Of a stretch of DNA of 37,032 bases, positions 10,253 through 17,560 are shown piece after piece. Within the stretch, counting starts at the first letter, position 1; each line of letters begins with the position of its first letter. A program made the translations under genes and the position numbers. The notes beneath the pieces were generated by a model, which ran no database searches, had not been told where the DNA came from, and saw nothing but the letters and a program-made list of their open reading frames with translations. The DNA comes from an uncultured Prevotella sp. (GTDB taxonomy: Bacteria > Bacteroidota > Bacteroidia > Bacteroidales > Bacteroidaceae), in NCBI GenBank assembly GCA_946624005.1, contig CAMORS010000018.1, positions 1 to 37,032 on the forward strand, given 5' to 3'.

Positions 10253-11053
10253 ATGAAGAAATACCTTTTTGCACTGTTTTTCGTGGCTCTCATCATGGCG
10301 TGTGGTGGCAAACACCAAGGGGGCAATAGCACTCCGAACAACCTCAGCTGGGGTCTCGTGGAGCGCGATACGATCATCTTGCTCGGGTCACAGGGCGGGT
10401 CGCCGAAGGCTGAGCTGCACCTGAAGATACACTACATCAAGGATAAGGGATTCGAGCAGGTGAACGACTCGCTGCTTCGAGATGGCATGCTGGTACCCGA
10501 CTATTTGTGGAACAATGACACGATGCTGACAGTGCGTCAGGCTGTCGATACGTACATACGGATGTTTGCCGACGACTATCGGCGCGACTATGGTGCTATG
10601 TATCGCAGTGACATGGGGCATGCCGAATCGTACAATGCGCAATTCTCGTGTCAGACAACCGTCGAGACAAGTCGCGACGGCATTGTCAACTATTTGGCCG
10701 AGACATTCTATTTTGGTGGCGGGCAGCATGGCGTAGAGATGCTCATGGCGAAGAACATAGACACGCGCAATGGGCATATTCTCAACAAGAACGACCTCTT
10801 CGTTCCTGGACATGAGGACAGACTGGCAGAGATGGTGGTCGAGCAACTATGCCAACAGCTTGGACTCAAGTCGCTCGATGAATTGCATTCCAAGGGCTTC
10901 TTCGTGGGCTTGGAACCATACGCCACCGACAACTTCATCGTTGGCCGCCATTCTGTCACATTCGTCTATGGCGACTCTGAGATAGCTCCACATGAAGAGG
11001 GCATCGTCCGTGTGGAGATAGCCAACAGTCAGCTCAAGGATCTCTTGCGCTGA
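10253..11053 (+). CDS. Lipoprotein with DUF4163/DUF3298-like domains
   Basis: Probable outer-envelope lipoprotein of 266 residues. A short signal peptide MKKYLFALFFVALIMAC ends in a lipobox-like IMAC (Cys17 lipidated). The rest resembles the RsiV/DUF3298 type. The region about 95-165 contains the Y-x-A-x-F dimer-like strand and the motif YFGGGQHGVEMLMAKNID, where homologues have a GGAH/GGQH turn. It is followed by ILNKNDLF and a C-terminal strand FVYGDSEIAPHEEGIVRVEI, which matches the typical Y-x-I-A-P-Y-A-x-G pattern. The exact role of this family in Bacteroidetes is not established. I chose the ATG at 10253 because upstream in-frame starts fall at or before the predicted transcription start. 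rsmG follows after 38 nt. Confidence 0.82.
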   Translation: MKKYLFALFFVALIMACGGKHQGGNSTPNNLSWGLVERDTIILLGSQGGSPKAELHLKIHYIKDKGFEQVNDSLLRDGMLVPDYLWNNDTMLTVRQAVDTYIRMFADDYRRDYGAMYRSDMGHAESYNAQFSCQTTVETSRDGIVNYLAETFYFGGGQHGVEMLMAKNIDTRNGHILNKNDLFVPGHEDRLAEMVVEQLCQQLGLKSLDELHSKGFFVGLEPYATDNFIVGRHSVTFVYGDSEIAPHEEGIVRVEIANSQLKDLLR

Positions 11054-11091
11054 CCATACAATTAGATACTTTTATCCATACAAAAGAAGAT

Positions 11092-11712
11092 ATGCAACAG
11101 ATACTGAAATACTTTCCTAACCTTGCCAGCGAGCAGATACGGCAATACGAGATGCTCCAAAGTCTCTATGAAGACTGGAATCAGAAGATTAATGTCATCT
11201 CTCGAAAAGACATCGATAATCTCTACGAGCACCATGTGCTACACTCGTTGGCCATCGCCAAAGCCGTCAGTTTCAGACCAGGAACAAGCATCCTCGACTT
11301 CGGTACGGGTGGAGGCTTCCCCGGCATTCCCCTGGCCATCATGTTTCCTGAATGCCAGTTTAAGCTGATTGACGGAACAGGAAAGAAAATCCGTGTGGCT
11401 ACCGAAGTGGCACAAGCCATAGGTTTGAAGAATTGCCATCCCGAACAACGTCGTGGCGAAGATGAGCATGGGAAATACAACTATGTGGTGAGCCGAGCCG
11501 TTATGCCATTGCCCGATCTGGTGAAGATTGTGCGCAAGAACATCAGCAGTAAGCAGCTTAACGCCTTGCCAAACGGTGTCATCGTCTTGAAGGGTGGCGA
11601 CGTACAGGCTGAAACCAATCCGTTCAAGAAACTCGTGGAGATAAACGATGTCCATGCCTGGTTCGACGAGGAATGGTTCAAGGAGAAACATCTCATCTAC
11701 TTGCCCCTCTGA
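11092..11712 (+). CDS. rsmG: 16S rRNA (guanine(527)-N7)-methyltransferase
   Basis: Methylates N7 of G527 in 16S rRNA with S-adenosylmethionine. Its length of 206 residues is normal. Family marks are the N-terminal NVISRKDIDNLYEHHVLHSL, the SAM-binding loop ILDFGTGGGFPGIPLAI (about 67-82), the acidic FKLIDGTGKK and the VVSRAVMPLPDLV segment. The run HPEQRRGEDEHG at 115-126 looks at first like a repeat insertion, but it occupies the position of the usual RAED loop, so I read it as native. It begins 38 nt after the lipoprotein gene and is followed by an MBL-fold gene 56 nt on. Confidence 0.95.
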   Translation: MQQILKYFPNLASEQIRQYEMLQSLYEDWNQKINVISRKDIDNLYEHHVLHSLAIAKAVSFRPGTSILDFGTGGGFPGIPLAIMFPECQFKLIDGTGKKIRVATEVAQAIGLKNCHPEQRRGEDEHGKYNYVVSRAVMPLPDLVKIVRKNISSKQLNALPNGVIVLKGGDVQAETNPFKKLVEINDVHAWFDEEWFKEKHLIYLPL

Positions 11713-11768
11713 AAAAATTGGCTGACACCAACTCTTCCATCATCATCCATAACAACAAACTCAGAAAA

Positions 11769-12413
11769 ATGCTGAACATCAAACGATTTGTGGTCAACCC
11801 CTTGCAGGAAAACTGCTTTGTGGTAAGCGACGAAACGCGCCAGTGCGTCATTATCGACTGCGGCGCCTGTTATGCCGATGAGTATGCGTCGATAGAAAAG
11901 TATATTTCCGACGAGCAGCTGACGCCACAACACCTGCTCTGTACACACGCTCACTTCGACCATTGCATGGGCAATGCATGGGTCGGTGAGACGTTCGGGC
12001 TACGACCGGAGCTCGGAGCCGACGACGAGTCATTGCTCAAAAAGCTCGGCAGCCAGGTGGAGATGTTGCTCGGTGTGAGGTTCGATGTCGAGATGCCGCA
12101 ACCCGAAAGACTGCTTCACGACGGCGATACCATCAGCTTCGGTTCGCATCAGCTGGTGGTGAAAGCCACACCAGGACACACTCCGGGTGGACTCTGTTTC
12201 TACTGCGAGGCCGAGAAGGTGGTCTTCACAGGCGATACGCTCTTCCGGATGAGTATGGGTCGCACCGATCTTGAGGGCGGTAACTGGAACGACATACTGA
12301 ACTCGCTCAACAACGTTATTGCTACGTTGCCCCCCGATGTTACTGCCTATTGCGGACACGGACCGGAAACTACCATCGGCTTTGAACTGAGATATAATCC
12401 CATCTTGCGCTGA
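11769..12413 (+). CDS. MBL-fold metallo-hydrolase (glyoxalase II-like)
   Basis: Cytoplasmic metallo-beta-lactamase-fold hydrolase of 214 residues, closest in layout to the small YcbL/glyoxalase-II-like group. The metal site is complete: THAHFDH (His60, His62, Asp64, His65), GHTPGG (His137), FTGDTLF (Asp156) and the last histidine in CGHGPET. Typical substrates of this group are thioesters such as S-lactoylglutathione or analogues; the true substrate is unknown. The open frame reaches back to 11673 inside rsmG, but MLNIKRFVVNPLQENCFVV at 11769 is the family-like start. Confidence 0.9.
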   Translation: MLNIKRFVVNPLQENCFVVSDETRQCVIIDCGACYADEYASIEKYISDEQLTPQHLLCTHAHFDHCMGNAWVGETFGLRPELGADDESLLKKLGSQVEMLLGVRFDVEMPQPERLLHDGDTISFGSHQLVVKATPGHTPGGLCFYCEAEKVVFTGDTLFRMSMGRTDLEGGNWNDILNSLNNVIATLPPDVTAYCGHGPETTIGFELRYNPILR

Positions 12414-12461
12414 TAGAGAAAAATCGAGTTGACGAATGAACGATATTTTTTTAGGACATCA

Positions 12462-13043
12462 ATGAGAGTAGCTAACATACATCCTACGGAGAAAATCGTG
12501 CTCGGTATCGACCCCGGTACCAATGTCATGGGCTATGGGGTTATCAGTGTTGTCGGGCAGAAGGCCCGGATGGTGGCTATGGGGGTCATCGACATGCGGC
12601 GAGAAAGCGATCCTTATCTGCGGTTGGGCAAAATCTTTGAGCGTGTCACCGGCATCATCGACGAATATCTGCCCGACGAGATGGCTATCGAGGCACCCTT
12701 CTTTGGCAAAAACGTACAGTCGATGCTCAAGCTCGGACGTGCACAGGGCGTGGCTATCGCAGCCGCCATCCACCATAGCGTGCCTATCCATGAGTATGCT
12801 CCGATGAAGATCAAGATGGCCATCACCGGCAACGGTTCGGCTTCAAAAGAGCAAGTGGCAGGCATGTTGGAACGACTCTTGAACCTCGACAAGCAGGACA
12901 TGCCCAAGTTCATGGACGCCACCGATGCCTTGGGTGCTGCCTATTGCCACTTCATGCAGATGGGACGCCCCGAACGGCAGGCTCACTACAGCAGCTGGAA
13001 AGACTTTGCCAACAAGAACAGAGACAAAGTGTCAGGGCAGTGA
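12462..13043 (+). CDS. ruvC: Holliday junction resolvase RuvC
   Basis: Endonuclease that cleaves Holliday junctions during recombinational repair, working with RuvAB. It has 193 residues. The four catalytic acids are present: Asp17 in LGIDPGTN, Glu77 in [10 protein letters not shown], and Asp152 and Asp155 in [10 protein letters not shown]. The usual [19 protein letters not shown] segment is intact. An upstream TTG at 12429 is open, but the ATG at 12462 gives the family-like start. It lies 48 nt after the MBL-fold gene. Its last codons overlap an inverted repeat upstream of the clpC sigma-54 promoter. Confidence 0.96.
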   Translation: MRVANIHPTEKIVLGIDPGTNVMGYGVISVVGQKARMVAMGVIDMRRESDPYLRLGKIFERVTGIIDEYLPDEMAIEAPFFGKNVQSMLKLGRAQGVAIAAAIHHSVPIHEYAPMKIKMAITGNGSASKEQVAGMLERLLNLDKQDMPKFMDATDALGAAYCHFMQMGRPERQAHYSSWKDFANKNRDKVSGQ

Positions 13044-13046
13044 CAC
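13029..13046. promoter_or_regulatory. Inverted repeat upstream of the clpC sigma-54 promoter
   Basis: GTGTCA (13029-13034), a 6-nt spacer and TGACAC (13041-13046) form a perfect 6-bp inverted repeat that spans the ruvC stop codon. It ends 2 nt before the -24 box, so it could bind a protein affecting sigma-54 holoenzyme; that role is inferred from position only. Confidence 0.45.
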
Positions 13047-13048
13047 AC

Positions 13049-13064
13049 TGGCACAACCTTTGCA
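13049..13064 (+). promoter_or_regulatory. Sigma-54 (RpoN) -24/-12 promoter of clpC
   Basis: TGGCACAACCTTTGCA matches the sigma-54 consensus TGGCACRNNNNTTGCW at every defined position, with the invariant GG (13050-13051) and GC (13062-13063) at the correct 11-nt spacing. Transcription should begin near 13075, about 56 nt before the clpC ATG. No good TAnnTTTG element is present in this gap. Confidence 0.75.
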
Positions 13065-13130
13065 ATGTCCATGTGTAAGATGGCGCTTACCTTGGCAGTA
13101 CATATATATAAATAGGTATTTAATAATATA

Positions 13131-15704
13131 ATGAACAATCAGTTTTCACCAAACGTATCACAGATTCTTGCCTTCAGCAGGGAGGAAGCGGCACGACTCG
13201 AAAGTACGACGGTCGGACCAGAGCATCTGCTCCTTGGCATCCTGCGTAACAAGAATGGTGCTGTGCGACAGATGTTGGACATCTATGGCATTGACATTCG
13301 GACGATAAAAGGCGAGCTGGAGCAGAAGATACGCGAGGATACTCACAAATACGACGTGCTCTACCATGAGTTGGTGCTCAACGAGAAGGCCAGCAATATT
13401 CTCAAACTGGCCGTCCTCGAGGCGCGCATGCAGGCCCGAACGTCGATAGAAGAACAACATCTGCTGTTGGCCATCCTTCATGACCAGGTGGGCAACGGCG
13501 CAAAAACAGTTTTGGAAATGAACAATATGAACTACGAAGACGCTGTGAAATATTTTTCAAAGAATAAGGAAAACATCCGCACGACCAATGGCATCGGCCT
13601 CTCTGACGAGGACGACGAGGAGGACGTGAAAGATGCAGCCGGCGAAAACGCCCAGGCAGGCAGTCAGCAAAAAGGTGGCACGACGACCACCCGTACCCGT
13701 CGGGGCGACGGCAAGACACCCGTGCTCGACAACTTCAGCACCGACCTGACAAAGGCTGCTGCCGAGGAGGTGCTTGATCCTGTTGTGGGTCGCGAGAACG
13801 AGATACAGCGCGTCATCGAGATTCTTGGGCGCAGAAAGAAGAACAACCCCATCCTCATCGGAGAGCCTGGCGTAGGAAAGAGTGCCATCGTGGAGGGCTT
13901 GGCGCAGATGATTGTCAAGCACCGAACATCACCCATCCTCTTCAACAAGCGACTTGTCAATCTCGACATGACGAGCATTGTGGCCGGAACAAAGTATCGC
14001 GGACAGTTTGAAGAACGTATGAAAGCGCTGGTCAAAGAACTTGAAGCCAACCCGGACATCATCGTATTCATGGACGAGATTCATACGCTCATCGGAGCCG
14101 GGTCGGCTGCCGGTACGATGGATGCTGCCAATATTCTCAAACCCGCCTTGGCACGAGGCACCATCCAGTGTATCGGTGCTACGACACTCGACGAGTATCG
14201 CAACTCCATTGAGAAGGATGGTGCGCTGGAACGCCGATTCCAGAAAGTCATCGTCGAACCCACGACGGCTGAACAGACGCTGGAAATTCTGAACAATATC
14301 AAACAGCGCTACGAGGAACATCACCACGTCAGCTACACCGACGATGCCATTAAGGCGTGCGTCAAACTGACAGAGCGGTATGTCACCGACCGCTTCTTCC
14401 CTGATAAGGCCATCGACGCCCTCGACGAGGTCGGCTCGAAAGTGCATCTGAAGCATGCTGACGTGCCGCCAGAAATCATCCAGTTGGAGAAGGAAATAGC
14501 CTCTATCGTAGAGAAAAAGAAGATGGCGGCCAAGAACCAGAACTTCGAACTTGCAGCCGGACTGCGCGACAAGCAGGCACGCCTTGAGGAGGAACTGAGG
14601 CAGCTGCAGGATTCATGGCAGAACAGCAGTGGCAGTCAACGAGACACGGTGACCGAGGATGATGTGGCCAACGTGGTGTCGATGATGACGGGCGTGCCCG
14701 TACAACGTGTGGCTCAGGCCGAGGGTATCCAGCTGAAGAACCTTGCCGGCGACCTGAAGAAGGCTGTCATTGCCCAAGATGGTGCCATCGAAAAGATGGT
14801 GAAAGCCATCCAGCGTAATCGTGTCGGACTGAAAGACCCGCGGCATCCCATCGGTACATTCATGTTCCTCGGCCCGACAGGTGTCGGTAAGACTTACCTC
14901 GCCAAGAAACTCGCCGAGCGGATGTTCGGCAGCGACGATGCCCTCATCCGCATCGATATGAGCGAATATTCGGAGAGCTTCAACACCTCGCGTCTCATCG
15001 GTGCTCCTCCGGGATATGTGGGATATGAAGAGGGAGGACAGCTCACCGAGCGCGTACGCCGCCGTCCTTACTCCATTGTCCTGCTCGACGAGATAGAGAA
15101 AGCCCATGGCAACGTGTTCAATATGCTGCTGCAGGTGCTCGACGAAGGACGTCTGACCGATGGCAACGGCCGTCTGGTCGACTTCCGCAACACGGTCATC
15201 ATCATGACCAGTAATGCGGGAACACGCCAGCTGAAGGAATTCGGGCGTGGCGTAGGCTTCACGGCCGGCAACCGCAACGGGCTGGCTCTCGACGAGAGCG
15301 ACAAGCAGTATGCCCGTAGCATTATACAGAAGAGCCTGAGCAAGCAGTTCGCTCCGGAGTTCCTCAACCGCCTCGACGAGATTATCACCTTCGACCAGCT
15401 CGACCTCGCAGCCATCAAGAAGATTATCGACATCGAACTGGTAGAACTCTATAAGCGCGTCGAACAGATGGGCTACCACCTTATGCTGACCGACGCAGCC
15501 AAGGAGTTTGTTGCCTCGAAAGGCTACGACGTTCAGTTCGGCGCACGTCCTTTGAAGCGTGCCATACAGACTTATATCGAGGATGGTGTGTGTGAAATGC
15601 TGCTCAACGACGAACTGACTGTCGGTGACACTATCACGGCAGATAAAGTGGTCGATAAAGAGGAGCTGTGCTTTCATCACCAACAGCAACTGCAAGAAGC
15701 ATGA
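13131..15704 (+). CDS. clpC: ATP-dependent Clp protease ATP-binding subunit ClpC
   Basis: Hsp100 AAA+ unfoldase of 857 residues that feeds proteins to ClpP or disaggregates them. Domain order: a double Clp-N repeat (about 1-145), an acidic low-complexity linker (157-195, DEDDEEDV and [11 protein letters not shown]), AAA-1 with Walker A GEPGVGKS (244-251) and Walker [12 protein letters not shown], then a short middle region with a UVR-type motif ([20 protein letters not shown]). AAA-2 follows with GPTGVGKTY and [10 protein letters not shown], and a C-terminal D2-small domain ends it. The UVR motif and short middle domain identify ClpC rather than ClpB. A perfect sigma-54 promoter precedes it. 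The stop overlaps the ATG of a small lipoprotein gene. Confidence 0.95.
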   Translation: MNNQFSPNVSQILAFSREEAARLESTTVGPEHLLLGILRNKNGAVRQMLDIYGIDIRTIKGELEQKIREDTHKYDVLYHELVLNEKASNILKLAVLEARMQARTSIEEQHLLLAILHDQVGNGAKTVLEMNNMNYEDAVKYFSKNKENIRTTNGIGLSDEDDEEDVKDAAGENAQAGSQQKGGTTTTRTRRGDGKTPVLDNFSTDLTKAAAEEVLDPVVGRENEIQRVIEILGRRKKNNPILIGEPGVGKSAIVEGLAQMIVKHRTSPILFNKRLVNLDMTSIVAGTKYRGQFEERMKALVKELEANPDIIVFMDEIHTLIGAGSAAGTMDAANILKPALARGTIQCIGATTLDEYRNSIEKDGALERRFQKVIVEPTTAEQTLEILNNIKQRYEEHHHVSYTDDAIKACVKLTERYVTDRFFPDKAIDALDEVGSKVHLKHADVPPEIIQLEKEIASIVEKKKMAAKNQNFELAAGLRDKQARLEEELRQLQDSWQNSSGSQRDTVTEDDVANVVSMMTGVPVQRVAQAEGIQLKNLAGDLKKAVIAQDGAIEKMVKAIQRNRVGLKDPRHPIGTFMFLGPTGVGKTYLAKKLAERMFGSDDALIRIDMSEYSESFNTSRLIGAPPGYVGYEEGGQLTERVRRRPYSIVLLDEIEKAHGNVFNMLLQVLDEGRLTDGNGRLVDFRNTVIIMTSNAGTRQLKEFGRGVGFTAGNRNGLALDESDKQYARSIIQKSLSKQFAPEFLNRLDEIITFDQLDLAAIKKIIDIELVELYKRVEQMGYHLMLTDAAKEFVASKGYDVQFGARPLKRAIQTYIEDGVCEMLLNDELTVGDTITADKVVDKEELCFHHQQQLQEA

Positions 15705-16213
15705 AAACCTTCCCAACATATTTTTCCAAGATGGGTTTGATACGGCTTAGCCGCGTCAAACCCATCTTTGTGCCATACTGTATTGTTGCTCTCTTCATGG
15801 CTTCTTTCATGACAGCCTGCCACCAAAAAGTAGATGGCACACAAGAGCAACTCGCAGAGACGATAGACAGCTTCGCCTATCACTATTTCAACTACCATCT
15901 GCCACAAGCCCTTCGCTTCTGTACGCCAGAGTCGGAAAAATGGTTACGTTATATGGCATCGAATGTCAGACAGGCTGATGTTGATGTGCTTCGTGCCCAA
16001 GAGGAAGAGGCTGAGATTTCTTATGACATGCCAGAAACGCTGGAGACAGACACTTTGGCACTGGTCCACCTGACCGTCAATAACCACTTTGTCAAGGATT
16101 CCATTGGCAAGACAGGCCATTTCGCTGGCGAGACGCGCTACGACATCTTGGTGGTGAAACGTCAGGGCAAGTGGGTTGTCAACCTGCCTCAGCAGCTGGC
16201 TCCCATCAAATAG
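15701..16213 (+). CDS. Small predicted lipoprotein, function unknown
   Basis: No family recognised. From the ATG at 15701, which overlaps the clpC stop as ATGA, it has 170 residues. A hydrophobic segment FVPYCIVALFMASFMTAC ends in a lipobox-like sequence with Cys40. A second ATG at 15731 would give Cys30, a more usual signal-peptide length, and 160 residues. The mature part (about 130 residues) has a helical start LAETIDSFAYHYFNYHLPQA and strands ending RYDILVVKRQGKWVVNL, the layout of small NTF2/DUF4878-like envelope proteins; this is a loose resemblance. A 13-bp hairpin covers the alternative start. The 3' end overlaps the convergent membrane-protein gene by 25 nt. Confidence 0.65.
   Translation: MKTFPTYFSKMGLIRLSRVKPIFVPYCIVALFMASFMTACHQKVDGTQEQLAETIDSFAYHYFNYHLPQALRFCTPESEKWLRYMASNVRQADVDVLRAQEEEAEISYDMPETLETDTLALVHLTVNNHFVKDSIGKTGHFAGETRYDILVVKRQGKWVVNLPQQLAPIK
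15728..15768. repeat. Long hairpin at the start of the small lipoprotein gene
   Basis: AAGATGGGTTTGA (15728-15740) and TCAAACCCATCTT (15756-15768) form a perfect 13-bp stem, and CGGC/GCCG near the tip pairs again (15743-15746 with 15750-15753). There is no U-tract on either side, so it is not a standard terminator. It contains the ATG at 15731 and is translated if the gene starts at 15701. Confidence 0.7.
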
Positions 16214-16827
16214 ACAACCGAGAAGTAGAGTTGTGCCGCAGCGATATAGAGCAGGATGTATGGCGAAGCCGCCGCGATGCCTTGGCAAGCTGCACGATAA
16301 GCCGATGCTATGCTGGGCAGTGTGCCCACGATGCCTCCGTATGTGCACGACGCAATACTGACAGAAAAGGCAACGACAGGCACCAGGCAAGCGCTGAAGC
16401 TACTGGGAAACAATTCGCCGGAAGCACTGCGCAGGATGGCATTGGGCGTCAGCGTCAGGAAGAGCATGACAATGATGATGACCACCAATTCCGTTAGCAC
16501 GGCTGCCAGCGCAATGTTGCGCCGGTAGCCGTTTCTGTTTTGTGAATGGCCGGCTGGTATGCCTCTCCTCGGCAGTGACAGCAGTCCGCTCGCCCTGAAC
16601 AGTCCTGCCGCTACAGCCAAGAGCAGCATCCATGCCAACAAGGGGGTGGACACCATCTCCACGAAATGGCCCATGAACCAACGGATGCCCTCGCTGCTGA
16701 TGAGCGAGCGCACCTGGGTGTGCTCTACCGTGGCGTTGACCATCCACGAAACGATGACGAGCAGCAGCTGTGCAGCACAGAGGGTGAGGAACAGCCGTCC
16801 GGCCCATACTGTCTTTTTATTCTTCAT
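16189..16827 (-). CDS. Short AbgT-like membrane protein
   Basis: Inner-membrane protein of 212 residues with about five hydrophobic helices (around 10-31, 60-79, 104-126, 145-165, 185-207). The segment VRSLISSEGIRWFMGHFVEM resembles the conserved SLLSPEGIRW block of AbgT-type (p-aminobenzoyl-glutamate) transporters. Those proteins are normally about 500 residues, so this is at most a partial relative and transport activity is unproven. Its start overlaps the response-regulator stop by 11 nt, indicating tight translational coupling, so a membrane role linked to that two-component system is plausible. Its 3' end overlaps the convergent lipoprotein gene. Confidence 0.7.
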   Translation of the reverse strand: MKNKKTVWAGRLFLTLCAAQLLLVIVSWMVNATVEHTQVRSLISSEGIRWFMGHFVEMVSTPLLAWMLLLAVAAGLFRASGLLSLPRRGIPAGHSQNRNGYRRNIALAAVLTELVVIIIVMLFLTLTPNAILRSASGELFPSSFSACLVPVVAFSVSIASCTYGGIVGTLPSIASAYRAACQGIAAASPYILLYIAAAQLYFSVVYLMGASC

Positions 16828-17548
16828 CAGGCATCAGGTTGTCAAGGTCGAGGATGCGCAGCTCCAAGGCTTTCACCACCAGACGGGTGGCATTGACTCC
16901 CGTGCCGCGGTCGCTGTCGGGGAAGAGTTTCTGGATGAGCTCGTTCTGTCGCTTCTCCAAGCTTTTCACGCCGAAGGGCATACCGCGCAGGTTGGTGATC
17001 TGCTCCTTGGTGTAGCCCAAAGCCAGATGGCGCAGGAAGCGTTCGTCGTATTCGTCAATCTCGTAGTTGACCAAGGCTTCTTGCCGCATGAGCTCTGAGC
17101 CCACGCTATGCTTGAAGCGGTCGACAATCTTTTCGAGGATGGGTTGGTTGAACACCATCTTCTTGCCTTGCATCACACACGACACGTCGGCCCGTGTCAG
17201 CAGTTCGCCGCTCTTGAGGCAGATGCCGTCGCAACCTGCATCGAGCACATCCACCCACAGCTTTTCGTTGAGTACCTCGCCGGTGAAGATGAGCACTTTC
17301 ACCTTCGGATACGACTCCTTGGTGTGTCGGCAAATCTCGACACCCACGGTGGTGCTGCCGCCCAGACCAAGGTCGAGCAGCACCAGGTCGGGCGTATTGC
17401 TCTTGATGAGTCGCCAGTATTGCGTCTCGTTCTCGGCCGTTCCAATGATTTCGGCCTCGGGGATGTCGTTACGGAAGATGCCTTCAGTGCCTTTCAGTTC
17501 GAGAGGAACATCCTCCACGATGATGACTTTGAATTTTTCCAGTTTCAT
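16817..17548 (-). CDS. Response regulator with LuxR-like output domain
   Basis: Cytoplasmic two-component response regulator of 243 residues. The receiver domain (about 6-120) keeps all active-site residues: Glu12-Asp13, phospho-acceptor Asp59 in LLDLGLGG, Thr89 in IFTGE and Lys112 in CLKSGE. The C-terminal part (about 160-235, DERFLRHLALGYTKEQI...VKSLEKRQNELIQKLF) looks like a divergent LuxR/NarL-type helix-turn-helix. I recall such C-termini being grouped as DUF5932 in Bacteroidetes. It starts 12 nt after the sensor-kinase stop, so the kinase is the obvious partner, and it overlaps the next gene by 11 nt. Confidence 0.9.
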   Translation of the reverse strand: MKLEKFKVIIVEDVPLELKGTEGIFRNDIPEAEIIGTAENETQYWRLIKSNTPDLVLLDLGLGGSTTVGVEICRHTKESYPKVKVLIFTGEVLNEKLWVDVLDAGCDGICLKSGELLTRADVSCVMQGKKMVFNQPILEKIVDRFKHSVGSELMRQEALVNYEIDEYDERFLRHLALGYTKEQITNLRGMPFGVKSLEKRQNELIQKLFPDSDRGTGVNATRLVVKALELRILDLDNLMPDEE

Positions 17549-17560
17549 TTTTATTGTAGC

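Noticed and set aside
11434..11475. Repeat insertion (HPEQRRGEDEHG) in rsmG
   Set aside because: It aligns in position and length with the RAED loop found in normal RsmG proteins, and no DNA palindrome is present.
14613..15719. 368-residue open frame antisense to clpC
   Set aside because: Reverse-frame shadow of the AAA-2 domain of ClpC; no motifs or promoter.
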